Assembly (NCBI GenBank): GCA_000745135.1
Contig: JQNH01000001.1
Span: forward strand, 3,519,501 to 3,583,500
DNA from: Rhizobiales bacterium YIM 77505
GTDB taxonomy: Bacteria; Pseudomonadota; Alphaproteobacteria; Rhizobiales; Beijerinckiaceae
Direction of reading: 5' to 3'
DNA: 64,000 bases
In this document: positions 18,736 to 29,193 of the stretch, piece by piece
Layout: every line of letters starts with the position of its first letter
Position numbering within the stretch: the first letter of the stretch is position 1
Position numbers and translations under genes: made by a program
Notes under the pieces: generated by a model
The model's database searches: none
The model's input: only the letters and a program-made list of their open reading frames with translations
What the model was told of the DNA's origin: nothing

Positions 18736-19548
18736 GTGTCAGTGGATTCTGATGCGATCATAAAAGCCCTGCTGCTGGGGCTTGTGGAGGGCGGGACGGA
18801 ATTCATCCCCGTCTCCTCCACCGGCCACCTCCTGCTCCTCCAGCATTTCTTCGGCCTGGAGGGCGAGAGCAACAAGACCTTCGCCATTCTCATCCAGTTC
18901 GGCGCTATTCTCGCCGTCCTGTCGGTCTATTTCACAAGGCTCTGGAAAATTGCGCTCGCGCTTCCAACCAATCCTGAGGCGCGGCGCTTCGTGTTGGGCG
19001 TGCTCCTGGCCTTCCTGCCGGCGGTCGTGATCGGCGTGCTGGCGCGTGACTTCATCAAGGCCGCTCTCTTCAACCCTTTCCTCGTCTGCTGCATGCTCGT
19101 CTCCGGTGGGGTCGTCCTCGTCGTGCTCGACGGGCTCCGCTGGGAGCAGAAGCATCACGATGCGACCCGCTTTCCGTTGCCCATGTATCTGAAGATCGGC
19201 CTCTTCCAATGCGTCGCGATGATCCCTGGCGTGTCCCGTTCGGGCGCGACCATCGTCGGGGCCATGCTCATGGGTGCCGACAAGCGCGCGGCCGCCGAAT
19301 TCTCCTTCTTTCTTGCCATCCCGACTATGGCCGGCGCCTTCGCCTACGAGCTCCTGAAGAGCTACAAGTCCCTCTCCTTCAACGACGGCGCCATGATCGC
19401 GGTCGGATTCATAGCCGCCTTCCTCTCGGGGCTCGTTGTCGTGCGCACCCTCCTCGCCTATGTGGCGCGGCGGGGCTTCGCCCTGTTCGGCTGGTGGCGG
19501 ATCATCGTTGGTGCAGCGGGACTTGCCGGGCTCCTGGTCTATGGCTGA
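18736..19548 (+). CDS. uppP: Undecaprenyl-diphosphate phosphatase
   Basis: Integral membrane phosphatase of the BacA/UppP family that recycles undecaprenyl diphosphate to the monophosphate carrier for peptidoglycan and other envelope polymers. The two signature blocks are present: [17 protein letters not shown] near residue 18 and [10 protein letters not shown] near residue 165. About eight membrane helices and 270 residues fit the family. The start is GTG (18736) after a GGGGGGC run; a second GTG two codons later is also possible. The final codons overlap the start of a small Cys-rich gene by 8 bases, so the two are probably co-translated. Confidence 0.95.
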   Translation: MSVDSDAIIKALLLGLVEGGTEFIPVSSTGHLLLLQHFFGLEGESNKTFAILIQFGAILAVLSVYFTRLWKIALALPTNPEARRFVLGVLLAFLPAVVIGVLARDFIKAALFNPFLVCCMLVSGGVVLVVLDGLRWEQKHHDATRFPLPMYLKIGLFQCVAMIPGVSRSGATIVGAMLMGADKRAAAEFSFFLAIPTMAGAFAYELLKSYKSLSFNDGAMIAVGFIAAFLSGLVVVRTLLAYVARRGFALFGWWRIIVGAAGLAGLLVYG

Positions 19549-19825
19549 GATCGACAGCGACTTGGCATCGACGCGGCGAGAGGATCGCCGCAACGTCCTG
19601 ATCCTGCTCGCAGTGGTCGCTGGCACGATCGGACTCGCCCATTTCTTGCCGGCCGCGCCATCCCGGCCCCCATCGACCCAGTCGCTCGGCGACCGTGACC
19701 CAGCCTGTCTTGAATGGTCCGACGGCTGCGTCGTCTGCATGCGGACGGCCCACGGCCCGGCCTGCTCAATGCCCGGAATTGCCTGCACCCGTGGCTCGGA
19801 GCAATGCCTGCGACGAGGCGGATGA
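19541..19825 (+). CDS. Small membrane-anchored Cys-rich protein (94 aa)
   Basis: The ATG at 19541 overlaps the 3' end of uppP by 8 bases in another frame. The product begins [18 protein letters not shown], has one membrane helix (about residues 19-38, [19 protein letters not shown]) and a periplasmic tail with six cysteines, [11 protein letters not shown], then ACSMPGIAC and EQC. Even Cys number and periplasmic location suggest disulfides. Small alphaproteobacterial proteins with a DPACLEW-DGC-C-PGIAC pattern are familiar to me but have no assigned role. Coupling to uppP hints at an envelope function; that is inference. Confidence 0.65.
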   Translation: MAEIDSDLASTRREDRRNVLILLAVVAGTIGLAHFLPAAPSRPPSTQSLGDRDPACLEWSDGCVVCMRTAHGPACSMPGIACTRGSEQCLRRGG

Positions 19826-19839
19826 CCCGGGAACGGCGA

Positions 19840-20583
19840 TCACGGGGCAGGCGTCTTCGGCTCGAAGCGACAGAGGTCGCGAATGAGGCAGCGGTAGCAT
19901 TCGGGCTTGCGCGCCTTGCACACATAGCGTCCGTGCAGAATGAGCCAGTGATGGGCGTTCAGTTTGAACCTGTCGGGCACAAGGCGCTCGAGAGCCTCTT
20001 GGGTTTCAAGAGGGGTCTTCGTCACGACCAAAGGGATCCTGTTCGCCACCCGGAAGATGTGGGTGTCGACCGCGATGCGCGGCTGGCCGAAGGCGATGTT
20101 GGCGACGACGCTGGCGCTCTTGCGCCCGACTCCGGGCAGGGTCTCGAGAACCTCGACCGACGCCGGCACTTCGCCCCCGCACTCCTCCACGAGCCGCCGG
20201 GAGAGGGCGATGATGTTCCGCGCCTTCGTGTTGAAGAAATTCAGGGTCTTGATGCGCTCGCGCAAGCCGTCCTCGCCGAGGGTCAGCATCTTCTCAGGCG
20301 TGTCGGCGATGGCAAACAGAGACCGGGTCGCCTTGTTTACCCCGGCGTCGGTCGATTGAGCGGACAGCACGACCGCAACGAGCAGGGTGTAGGCGTTCGT
20401 ATGCTCAAGCTCGCCTTGGGGTGCAGGATTGGCCGCCTCGAAACGGCGGAAGACCTCAGCGAGGGTAGCAGCGTCGACCGGCACCGGCGCGAGCGTATCG
20501 CTGGTCGTTTCAGCGCGTCTCGTCGGCGGGGCCGGCGAGTCAAGCAAGGTGGCCTTGCGGGTAGCAGGCTTCCGGGAGGGCAT
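19840..20583 (-). CDS. nth: Endonuclease III
   Basis: Bifunctional DNA glycosylase/AP lyase that removes oxidised pyrimidines. The helix-hairpin-helix motif LPGVGRKSASV carries the catalytic Lys, followed by VDTHIFRVANR with the catalytic Asp. The C-terminal 4Fe-4S loop is complete (C-x6-C-x2-C-x5-C in CKARKPECYRCLIRDLC). Length is 247 residues with a 30-residue basic N-terminal extension common in alphaproteobacteria. It converges on the Cys-rich mini-gene and is divergent from the DUF2244 gene with a gap of only 20 bases. Confidence 0.96.
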   Translation of the reverse strand: MPSRKPATRKATLLDSPAPPTRRAETTSDTLAPVPVDAATLAEVFRRFEAANPAPQGELEHTNAYTLLVAVVLSAQSTDAGVNKATRSLFAIADTPEKMLTLGEDGLRERIKTLNFFNTKARNIIALSRRLVEECGGEVPASVEVLETLPGVGRKSASVVANIAFGQPRIAVDTHIFRVANRIPLVVTKTPLETQEALERLVPDRFKLNAHHWLILHGRYVCKARKPECYRCLIRDLCRFEPKTPAP

Positions 20584-20603
20584 CGGCGCGTTATATTCGA
20601 TGC

Positions 20604-21104
20604 ATGCAGAGCGGCAAGGCTTCCCCCGGGCCCGCCGATCGAACCCTCTTCGCGGCGGTGATCGAACCCCATCGATCGCTTGATCGACGCGGGCTCCGGA
20701 TCGTCATGACCTTGTGCTGCCTTGCCACCATCGTGGCGAGCGCGCCCTTCGTCGTGCTTGGGGCCTGGCCCGTGGCGGGCATCTTCGGCATCGATCTCCT
20801 GGCCCTCTATGTCGCCCTGCGCATCAATCTGCGCGCGGGCCGCTCCTTCGAGGAGATCGTGCTGACGCCGATCGAGCTCCTCTTCCGCCGCGTGGGTCAT
20901 CAGGGGGAGACGCGCGAGTGGCGTCTCAACCCTCTCTGGACCCGCCTCGACCGTCAGGTCGACGAGGAGTTCGGCCTCTTGCGTCTTGATCTTGTCTCGC
21001 GCGGCGAGCGCATCGTCATCGCCGGGGCCCTGTCGCCACCCGAGCGCGAGAGCTTTGCGGACGCGTTGAGCAAAGCCCTGGCCGAGGCGAAGAGAGGGTG
21101 TTGA
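20604..21104 (+). CDS. DUF2244 membrane protein
   Basis: Integral membrane protein of the DUF2244 family (166 aa), function unknown. Two membrane helices form a hairpin at about residues 32-52 and 55-72 (IVMTLCCLATIVASAPFVVL and VAGIFGIDLLALYVAL). The cytoplasmic part has the family pattern FEEIVLTPIELLFRR, EWRLNPLWTRL, and a C-terminal helix after ALSPPERESFADALS. It is divergent from nth at a 20-base spacing, so their promoters must overlap the opposing genes or the gap itself. A hairpin follows the stop. Confidence 0.82.
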   Translation: MQSGKASPGPADRTLFAAVIEPHRSLDRRGLRIVMTLCCLATIVASAPFVVLGAWPVAGIFGIDLLALYVALRINLRAGRSFEEIVLTPIELLFRRVGHQGETREWRLNPLWTRLDRQVDEEFGLLRLDLVSRGERIVIAGALSPPERESFADALSKALAEAKRGC

Positions 21105-21112
21105 GTCCAATT

Positions 21113-21135
21113 GCTTGCGCCTCCGGGAGGCAAGC
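21113..21135 (+). terminator. Hairpin after the DUF2244 gene
   Basis: GCTTG and CAAGC, with inner CCTC/GAGG and a short bulge, form a GC-rich hairpin 9 bases after the DUF2244 stop. No T-run follows, so it may be a weak terminator or an RNA 3'-end stabiliser. Confidence 0.35.
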
Positions 21136-21142
21136 CGCAGGA

Positions 21143-21240
21143 ATCGGGTGTTGCCCGCGCGCCCGGGTCGATAGAATCGGCGATCGGCATGTAATTGTCG
21201 ATGCCGACATCGGGTGTTGCCCGCGCGCCCGGGTCGATAG
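21143..21240. repeat. Two perfect 32-bp direct repeats, CRISPR I-E-like in sequence
   Basis: Copies at 21143-21174 and 21209-21240 are identical over 32 bases and are separated by 34 unique bases, a period of 66. Each begins ATCGGGTGTTGCCCGCGCG and ends CGGGTCGATAG, with a short CCCG/CGGG inner stem. On the minus strand the order of elements (CGACCCGGGCGCGCGGG followed by CAACAC) resembles type I-E CRISPR repeats. Only two copies exist and no cas gene is present in the window. They lie between the DUF2244 gene and the Ada-like gene, the second ending 23 bases before its ATG. Confidence 0.75.
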
Positions 21241-21263
21241 GGTTGCCCGAAGAGGACGGACCG

Positions 21264-22160
21264 ATGCTTGATACCCTTCACCCTCTCGCACCCCTATCCG
21301 AACCGCTCGGATGCCCCGAGAGCCCCGCCGCCGACTATGAGCGCGTGCGCCGGATCATCGCTTTCATTTCGGAACGCTGGCGCCAACAGCCTACGCTCGA
21401 GGCCATTGCGGACCATGTGGGATTGTCGACCACCCATGTGCATCACCTCTTCCGGCGGTGGTGCGGTCTCACTCCGAAGGCCTTTCTCCAGGCGATCACC
21501 CTCGACCATGCGAGGACGCTCCTTGCGCAGTCCGCGAGCGTCCTCGAGACGGCCTATGAAGTGGGCCTCTCCGGTCCCGGCCGCCTCCACGATCTTTTCG
21601 TGACCCACGAGGCGATGACTCCCGGGGAGTACAAGGCCGGCGCCGCCGGCCTTGCCATGGCCTACGGCTTCCATCCCTCGCCCTTCGGCGAGGCGATCGT
21701 GGTGGCGACCGAGCGGGGGTTGGCGGGGCTCGGCTTCGTCGACGACGGGGACCGCGACGGCGCCTTCGCCGACATGCAGCGGCGCTGGCCGAAGGCGCTG
21801 TATCGCCGGGACGATGCGGCCACGGCGCCGCTGGCGCACCGGATCTTCGATCCCTCACGCTGGTCTCCGGAGGAACCTCTGCGCATCGTCCTCATCGGCA
21901 CCGATTTCGAGGTCCGCGTCTGGCGGACGCTCCTGCGCATCCCCTTCGGCCGGGCCACGACTTATTCCGACATCGCCTGCCGCCTCGGCCGGCCCTCTGC
22001 ATCACGGGCCGTCGGCGCTGCCGTCGGCAAGAACCCGATTTCGTTTGTGGTGCCATGCCACAGGGTGCTCGGACGCTCCGGCGCCCTCACCGGCTACCAC
22101 TGGGGATTGACGCGCAAGCGGGCCATCTTGGGCTGGGAGGCCGCAAGGCTCGCGGGCTGA
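21264..22160 (+). CDS. Ada-like AraC regulator / methylated-DNA-cysteine methyltransferase fusion
   Basis: Two-domain DNA alkylation response protein of 298 residues. Residues about 25-110 are an AraC-type helix-turn-helix (LEAIADHVGLSTTHVHHLF, then AYEVGLSGPGRLHDLF). Residues about 215-298 are an O6-alkylguanine methyltransferase with the acceptor Cys265 in FVVPCHRVLG and the downstream GYHWGLTRK. The N-terminal Zn/Cys phosphotriester-sensing domain of Ada is missing, so activation by methyl phosphotriesters is not expected. The ATG at 21264 has AGAGGACGG just upstream; a longer frame from 21195 runs through the repeat and is unlikely. It could act as a repair enzyme with autoregulation, but that is inference. 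Confidence 0.9.
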   Translation: MLDTLHPLAPLSEPLGCPESPAADYERVRRIIAFISERWRQQPTLEAIADHVGLSTTHVHHLFRRWCGLTPKAFLQAITLDHARTLLAQSASVLETAYEVGLSGPGRLHDLFVTHEAMTPGEYKAGAAGLAMAYGFHPSPFGEAIVVATERGLAGLGFVDDGDRDGAFADMQRRWPKALYRRDDAATAPLAHRIFDPSRWSPEEPLRIVLIGTDFEVRVWRTLLRIPFGRATTYSDIACRLGRPSASRAVGAAVGKNPISFVVPCHRVLGRSGALTGYHWGLTRKRAILGWEAARLAG

Positions 22161-22175
22161 CCCGCCAAGACGCGC

Positions 22176-23177
22176 TCAGCGCACGAAATACGGGTCAAGC
22201 GGCTGTTGCGCCGGTTGGATGGGCGCGGGCGTGGGGCGCGACCGGGGACGGCGTTCGCCCGGCTGCGCCTCGGCAACAGGTGAGATCAGCCCGAGGCGGG
22301 CGGCAAGCATGACCGCGCGACCTTCCGTGTAGCGGGTATTGCAGAAGCCATGCACACCCTCCCGATGGTAGGAGCGGCACACGGTCTCACGCTCGGCCGA
22401 GAATCCCGCCTGCTCGGCGACGATCGGACGCAAGCTTTGAGGCGTCGCGCGATGCGCCAGCGCTTTGTAGTTCTCGCGCACGGCGCGGTCGGCGGCAGCC
22501 CGCGCCTGCTCGAGGTCGCGCGCCTTGGGGATCAGGCTGGCAGCATCCGGACCCCAAACTCCGAAGGGCTCCACGGCGCAGTCCGCCTCCTTGAACTCGC
22601 AGACGTCCTTGGGCGCGCTCACGAAGAGGCCGCCATCGAGCACGTCTGCGACCATGGGGCAGCCCGGAGCTTGGATCTCGTAGCGCGCGAGACCTTCGGG
22701 CTTCCCGAGCGCCGAGACCGGAACGGGCGCCCCGCCACCGATCTTGACGGAACAGGCTTCGGTCGGCCGGGAGATCTTCGAGCCGACGAGGGTGATCTGG
22801 GCCTTGAGCTCGTCCCGGCCAGTGCGTTCAAGCCTGATGGAGCCTTCCGCGCCGTTGAGGCGCAGGTCCCGGCCGAGCACCGTATCCTCTCCCGGCGGCC
22901 TCAACACGACGGGCCGCGGCGCGGGCGGCGCGCTCGGAGACATGGACCCGTCGGGCGGCAGCGCCGCCTCCTCGCCCATTCCCGGCGCAGGAGCCTGGTA
23001 AGGCTCGTTGTAGACAGGTCCCCGCGGCTGCATCGGCACTGGAGCCGGCGGGTAAACAGGCTGGGCGGGCCGGATGCCGAAGAGGCGCTCGAGGAACCCC
23101 TGAGCCGCGACGGGGCCGGAGCAAGCGGTGGCTACTCCGAGGGCAGCGGCAAAGACCGGAAGACGCGATGGTTTCAT
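22176..23177 (-). CDS. Secreted protein of unknown function, Pro-rich N-terminus
   Basis: Exported protein of 333 residues with a clear signal peptide (MKPSRLPVFAAALGVATACS, cleavage likely after AAQ near residue 26). Residues 35-95 are Pro-rich and probably extended. The middle third has paired cysteines (TEACSVKIGGG, APGCPMV, DVCEFKEADC). The C-terminal helical part, with ERETVCRSYHREGVHGFCNTR, recalls LprI/DUF1311-type lysozyme-inhibitor domains, a weak resemblance only. It converges with the Ada-like gene (15-base gap). The upstream region is shared with dnaK on the other strand. No function is assigned. Confidence 0.7.
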   Translation of the reverse strand: MKPSRLPVFAAALGVATACSGPVAAQGFLERLFGIRPAQPVYPPAPVPMQPRGPVYNEPYQAPAPGMGEEAALPPDGSMSPSAPPAPRPVVLRPPGEDTVLGRDLRLNGAEGSIRLERTGRDELKAQITLVGSKISRPTEACSVKIGGGAPVPVSALGKPEGLARYEIQAPGCPMVADVLDGGLFVSAPKDVCEFKEADCAVEPFGVWGPDAASLIPKARDLEQARAAADRAVRENYKALAHRATPQSLRPIVAEQAGFSAERETVCRSYHREGVHGFCNTRYTEGRAVMLAARLGLISPVAEAQPGERRPRSRPTPAPIQPAQQPLDPYFVR

Positions 23178-23520
23178 GGCGGCTGAATAAGCGGCCCTGC
23201 GGCCGCCAGTCCCCTTGTTTGGCCGTCCCTACCACAGGCCGCAACGCCGCGCGAAGGACGAACATGCCACAGCGCGTCCCTTCGTCATGGCGGCCGAGCC
23301 CTCGTGATGCGGAACCCTTGATCGAGGAATCCGGCCATCTCTGGGCGGGCGATCGCCTTGCGGCGCTTTGCCCCCCTTCTTATATCACCGCCGGCGCGGG
23401 GCTGAAGGACCGCCTCGACCGCTCGATCCGGTCAAGGTCCCGCTCAATCATTCGAATAGAAGCCATGGGCCGAGTCGCTGCGGGGCTCGGCGGTCTGCTT
23501 GGAAAGTGAGGGATCCCGCC
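23178..23520. other. Intergenic region between secreted-protein gene and dnaK
   Basis: 343 bases without a supported gene. The only clear signal is the RpoH-type promoter at 23357-23385. Short frames exist but have no ribosome binding site or recognisable content. The first 170 bases presumably hold the promoter of the minus-strand secreted protein; I cannot place it. No CIRCE element (the HrcA operator) is visible. Confidence 0.5.
23357..23385 (+). promoter_or_regulatory. RpoH-type heat-shock promoter of dnaK
   Basis: CTTG (23357-23360), 18 bases, then CTTATAT (23379-23385). This fits the alphaproteobacterial heat-shock consensus CTTG-N17/18-CYTATNT known from studies in Agrobacterium and relatives. 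Transcription would start near 23392, giving a leader of about 130 bases before dnaK. Confidence 0.75.
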
Positions 23521-25446
<1,926 letters not shown>

Positions 25447-25459
25447 GAGCCCCTGCCAA

Positions 25460-25490
25460 GATCCCCGGGCCTGTCCCGGGGATCTCGTTT
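25460..25490 (+). terminator. Rho-independent terminator or attenuator after dnaK
   Basis: GATCCCCGGG and CCCGGGGATC form a perfect 10-bp stem around the loop CCTGT, followed by TCGTTT. It starts 14 bases after the dnaK stop. Because dnaJ lies downstream on the same strand, partial readthrough could set the DnaK:DnaJ ratio. Confidence 0.7.
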
Positions 25491-25587
25491 CGAGTCCATA
25501 GGCTCGAAAAAGGGACGGCCGGGATGGATGCCGCGAGTTCCGTCCTGGTCGAGGAGCCCTCAGGGGGAGTGGAGGACTGGCAGCGCC

Positions 25588-26427
25588 ATGGCGAAGCGCG
25601 AAGGAGTTCTTCTCGCAATGGTCGCGGGAGCTGCCGCGCTGTGGGCGGCGAGCGCCGGCGCACAGGGCGTGCTGCCGGGCTCGGGCGAGAGCATGCCTTT
25701 GCCTCCCTCAGCCCGGACACCGTCTGCAGCCGAGCCTCGCCCGCAGCCGCAGAGGCGCGAGCCGGAGAAGAGGACGGAGCCGCGGAAAGAAGAGCCTCGG
25801 CGCGCCCAGCCGGCCGCAAAGCCGCAACAACAAGCGCCCGCTGCCGCGTCGCCGCCGGCCGCCGTCGCGCCGCCGAGCGCCAAGCCGACGCCTCAAATGG
25901 TGCGACGCAAGGAGCCGCTGACGCCTGAGCGAAACCGCCCGCCGGCTCGCCTCCTCATCGACTGCAAGGATGCCCCGCCGACCGCTGTGCTGACCTTGCC
26001 CGAGCCCCTGTCGCGCTGGGCGACGATCTACTGCACCAAACTCGGGCACATGTTCAGCACCAATGACCGCTACTTCTCGGCCTATCCGGGCACGGGTATC
26101 CGCGGCTCCATGACAGCGGCGGAGCTGACCGGCCGCAAGGGCGAGGTCGGCCACGCCGCGCACTTCACCAAGATCACCTACGAGAAGCTGACCGAAGAAC
26201 AGGCCAAGCCGCTGAAAACCGGACTGACGCTCGAGGCGAGCAAGATCGTCGAAGGCGAAGAGCTGTTCAAGATCGACCTGACCACCGACACGGGCCAAAC
26301 CTTCTCCCTGGTGGCTGTCGACCCGGCCAGCGACCCATTCTGGGTGATTCCGGTGGTTAACGGCCGGTTAAACAACCGCGGCTTTTATGTCGCAAGCCTC
26401 GATTACGTGAACAGCCACCTGCAATGA
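25588..26427 (+). CDS. Secreted Pro/Ala-rich protein encoded between dnaK and dnaJ
   Basis: Exported protein of 279 residues, function unknown. The N-terminus [20 protein letters not shown] is a signal peptide ending in SAGAQ (cleavage near residue 26). Residues 30-120 are low-complexity, rich in Pro, Ala, Arg, Glu and Gln, like a wall-spanning linker. The C-terminal 150 residues look folded, beginning [11 protein letters not shown], with a second Cys in [11 protein letters not shown] and a segment [20 protein letters not shown]. The ATG at 25588 has GGAGG upstream. Its stop overlaps a possible upstream ATG of dnaJ (ATGA). I do not recognise the domain. Its place inside the chaperone locus may be incidental. 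Confidence 0.72.
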   Translation: MAKREGVLLAMVAGAAALWAASAGAQGVLPGSGESMPLPPSARTPSAAEPRPQPQRREPEKRTEPRKEEPRRAQPAAKPQQQAPAAASPPAAVAPPSAKPTPQMVRRKEPLTPERNRPPARLLIDCKDAPPTAVLTLPEPLSRWATIYCTKLGHMFSTNDRYFSAYPGTGIRGSMTAAELTGRKGEVGHAAHFTKITYEKLTEEQAKPLKTGLTLEASKIVEGEELFKIDLTTDTGQTFSLVAVDPASDPFWVIPVVNGRLNNRGFYVASLDYVNSHLQ

Positions 26428-26441
26428 TCGAAGACTCGGTG

Positions 26442-27560
26442 ATGTCAAAGCGCGACTATTACGAGGTTCTAGGGGTCGCGAGGACGGCGAGCGAAGCGGA
26501 GATCAAGTCCGCCTTCCGCAAGCTCGCCATGAAGTATCACCCTGATCGCAATCAGGGCGACAAGGACGCCGAGCTCAAGTTCAAGGAAGTGAACGAGGCC
26601 TATCAGGTCCTCTCCGACAGCCAAAAGCGCGCCGCCTACGACCGGTTCGGCCATGCCGCTTTCGCCAATGGTGGCTCCTCCGCAGGGCCGGGCTTCGACG
26701 CCAACTTCTCCGACTTCATGTCGGATATCTTCGAGAACTTCTTCGGCGAAGGGCGCGCGCGCCGCGGCCCGGGGGGACGCGAGCGCGGCGCGGATCTGCG
26801 CTACAATCTCGAGATCACACTGGAAGAGGCGTTCCACGGCAAAGCGGCCACCATCAAGATCCCGACCGCGGTCACCTGTGAGGTCTGCGCCGGAACAGGG
26901 GCGAAGGCGGGCTCGAAGCCGCGACCGTGCCCGACCTGCGGCGGCTATGGCCGCGTGCGATCAGCGCAGGGCTTCTTCGCGATCGAGCGCACCTGCCCCA
27001 ACTGCCACGGCCGCGGCGAAGTCATCGACGATCCCTGCCCGGGCTGCGGAGGCGCCGGCCGCGTCACCCGCGAGCGGACGCTGTCGGTCAACATCCCGGC
27101 CGGGGTGGAGGACGGAACCCGGATCCGCCTGGCGGGGGAAGGCGAGGCAGGCTTCCGCGGCGGGCCGGCAGGCGACCTCTACATCTTCCTCTCGATCAAG
27201 CCGCATCCCCTGTTCCAGCGCGATGCCGCCGATCTTTTCTGCCGCGTGCCGATTTCCATGGTGACGGCGGCGCTTGGCGGCGAGGTGATCGTGCCCACCC
27301 TCGACGGTTCAGACGCCAAGGTCAAAATCCCCGAAGGAACGCAATCGGGCAAACAGTTCCGCCTGAAGGGCAAGGGGATGCCCGTGCTCCGCTCGCGCAA
27401 TGTGGGCGATCTCTACATCCAGGTGGTGGTGGAGACCCCGCAAAACCTGACCCGCCGGCAGCGCGAGCTCCTCCAGGAGTTCGAGCGCGAAAGCTCGGGC
27501 GCAACCCATCCCGAGAGCTCGGGGTTCTTTACCCGCGTCCGGGAGTTCTTGACGGGCTGA
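26442..27560 (+). CDS. dnaJ: Chaperone protein DnaJ (Hsp40)
   Basis: Hsp40 co-chaperone that loads substrates on DnaK and stimulates its ATPase. Full type I layout in 372 residues: J domain from [12 protein letters not shown] with the HPD motif (KYHPDRN), Gly/Phe-rich linker, four CxxCxGxG zinc repeats ([32 protein letters not shown]) and the C-terminal beta domains ([10 protein letters not shown]). The ATG at 26442 fits all homologues; a second ATG at 26424 overlaps the preceding stop and would add six residues. No RpoH-type promoter is visible directly upstream, so it probably depends on transcription from dnaK or on a promoter within the preceding gene. Confidence 0.98.
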   Translation: MSKRDYYEVLGVARTASEAEIKSAFRKLAMKYHPDRNQGDKDAELKFKEVNEAYQVLSDSQKRAAYDRFGHAAFANGGSSAGPGFDANFSDFMSDIFENFFGEGRARRGPGGRERGADLRYNLEITLEEAFHGKAATIKIPTAVTCEVCAGTGAKAGSKPRPCPTCGGYGRVRSAQGFFAIERTCPNCHGRGEVIDDPCPGCGGAGRVTRERTLSVNIPAGVEDGTRIRLAGEGEAGFRGGPAGDLYIFLSIKPHPLFQRDAADLFCRVPISMVTAALGGEVIVPTLDGSDAKVKIPEGTQSGKQFRLKGKGMPVLRSRNVGDLYIQVVVETPQNLTRRQRELLQEFERESSGATHPESSGFFTRVREFLTG

Positions 27561-27616
27561 GGGGCTGCGCCATTCCTTGGGACATGGCCGGCACAGGAGC
27601 GACTTGGCCTTGACGA

Positions 27617-28363
27617 ATGTCCACGAACGCTCAACAACGCTTAGCGTTTGCCGCGAAGGTTCCGATCGTGCTGCAATCCTTCCCCCGTCTCCAGTCGCGG
27701 AAAGGGCCTGCCGGCCTTGAGCGATTCGACGACGAAGCCCGTTTCCTTCGCTCCTGGCTCGAGCGCCCCCTCGTGACGGGCGCGGTGACGCCCTCAGGCA
27801 AGCTCCTCGCCCGCACCATGGCGTCCTATGTGGACCCGCGTGTTCCGGGTCCGGTCCTCGAGCTCGGACCCGGCACAGGGCCGGTGACGCAGGCCTTGAT
27901 CCGGCGAGGGGTTGCCGAAGATCGACTGGTGCTGGTCGAGTACAATCCTGATTTCTGCAAGCTCCTCAAACGCCGCTTCCCGAAAGCCGCCATCGTGCAG
28001 GGCGACGCCTATGATCTCCGCGAGGCGCTGCGCGAGGTGCTTCGCGAGCCAGCGGCAGCCACGGTCTCGAGCCTGCCCCTCTTCACCAAGCCGATGGAAG
28101 TGCGCCTGAGCCTGTTGCAGGATGCGCATGATCTCATGCATCCTGGCGCCCCTTTCATCCAGTTCACCTATGCGGTTGTGCCGCCCCTGCCGACCCGGGG
28201 CGCCGATTATACGGCGAGCGGCTCGAACCGGGTCTGGCTGAACCTGCCCCCGGCCCGGGTGTGGGTGTATCGTCGGCGCGCCGGCTCTCCGAAGCGCGAC
28301 AGGCCGAAGGGGCTCGATGCCGCCTCCCTCAGCGCAGGCGTCGATTCACCGAGCCGTACCTGA
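27617..28363 (+). CDS. pmtA: Phospholipid N-methyltransferase, PmtA-type
   Basis: SAM-dependent methyltransferase that would convert phosphatidylethanolamine stepwise to phosphatidylcholine. The 248-residue protein has the Rhizobium-type (KsgA-like) arrangement: SAM motif [12 protein letters not shown] near residue 79, acidic [16 protein letters not shown], and the [10 protein letters not shown] motif in place of the rRNA-methylase NLPY. A substrate-loop-like [12 protein letters not shown] follows. It lies 56 bases after dnaJ in the same direction and overlaps no other gene. Related proteins can methylate other substrates, so the lipid role is an inference from family and order. Confidence 0.85.
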   Translation: MSTNAQQRLAFAAKVPIVLQSFPRLQSRKGPAGLERFDDEARFLRSWLERPLVTGAVTPSGKLLARTMASYVDPRVPGPVLELGPGTGPVTQALIRRGVAEDRLVLVEYNPDFCKLLKRRFPKAAIVQGDAYDLREALREVLREPAAATVSSLPLFTKPMEVRLSLLQDAHDLMHPGAPFIQFTYAVVPPLPTRGADYTASGSNRVWLNLPPARVWVYRRRAGSPKRDRPKGLDAASLSAGVDSPSRT

Positions 28364-28397
28364 ACCACCAGCGTCCGCTGCGCGGAGGACTCCGGCC

Positions 28398-29123
28398 ATG
28401 CCTGCCAGCCATCGCGCGGGAGCGAGCCTGAACATCCGTGACCGCCTGATCGTCGCTCTCGACGTGCCCACGGTCGAGGAAGCACGGGCGCTGGCCGGAG
28501 CCTTGGGTGAGAGCGTCGGCTTTTACAAGATCGGTTATCAGCTCGCCTACGCCGGCGGCCTCGATTTCGCTCGTGAGCTCATCGGGGCCGGCAAGAAGGT
28601 CTTCCTCGATCTCAAGCTCCACGACATCGCCCATACCGTCGAGGAGGGCGTGCGTTCGGTGACGCGCATCGGCGCTACCTTTCTCACGATCCATGCTTAC
28701 CCGCAGACCATGCGGGCGGCGCTTGCCGGGCGGGCCGATGGGGCGCTGAAGCTTCTCGCGGTGACGGTGCTCACCTCCTACGACGATGCGGACGCCGCGG
28801 CCGCCGGCTATGCAAAGCCGGTCGCGGCGCTTGTCGCCGAGCGGGCCGCCCTCGCCCGCGATCTTGGCATTGACGGCATCGTGTGCGCCGCGTGGGAGGC
28901 GGAGCGGGTGCGCGGTATCGTCGGGCCGGATCGGCTGGTGGTGACGCCCGGCATCCGCCTTCCCGGGGCGGCGACGGACGACCAGAAGCGCGTCGTCACC
29001 CCGGGAGCGGCCATTCGCGCTCACGTCGACCACATCGTCGTCGGCCGGCCGATCACCGCCGCCGCCGACCCGCGCGCAGCGGCGATCACGATCCTCGACG
29101 AAATCACGGCGGCGCTCGGCTGA
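28398..29123 (+). CDS. pyrF: Orotidine 5'-phosphate decarboxylase
   Basis: Last step of UMP synthesis. The 241-residue protein has the (beta/alpha)8 signature: [11 protein letters not shown] at the N-terminus, catalytic [11 protein letters not shown] (the D-K-x-x-D array), and the phosphate-binding VTPGIRLPG and [10 protein letters not shown]. The ATG at 28398 has GGAGG at a suitable distance; a longer frame overlapping pmtA is not supported by homology. It follows pmtA closely and precedes two DUF1330 genes, an order often seen in Rhizobiales. Confidence 0.96.
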   Translation: MPASHRAGASLNIRDRLIVALDVPTVEEARALAGALGESVGFYKIGYQLAYAGGLDFARELIGAGKKVFLDLKLHDIAHTVEEGVRSVTRIGATFLTIHAYPQTMRAALAGRADGALKLLAVTVLTSYDDADAAAAGYAKPVAALVAERAALARDLGIDGIVCAAWEAERVRGIVGPDRLVVTPGIRLPGAATDDQKRVVTPGAAIRAHVDHIVVGRPITAAADPRAAAITILDEITAALG

Positions 29124-29193
29124 AACGACGCATTTGCGCTTGACGGGCCGCTGAAGCTGGCGTTCGGTCCCGGCGCATCAGCGGAGGATCGCC

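Noticed and set aside
21143-21240. A functional CRISPR array
   Set aside because: Only two repeats and one spacer, period different from type I-E, and no cas genes in the window. It is kept as a repeat and not called an array.
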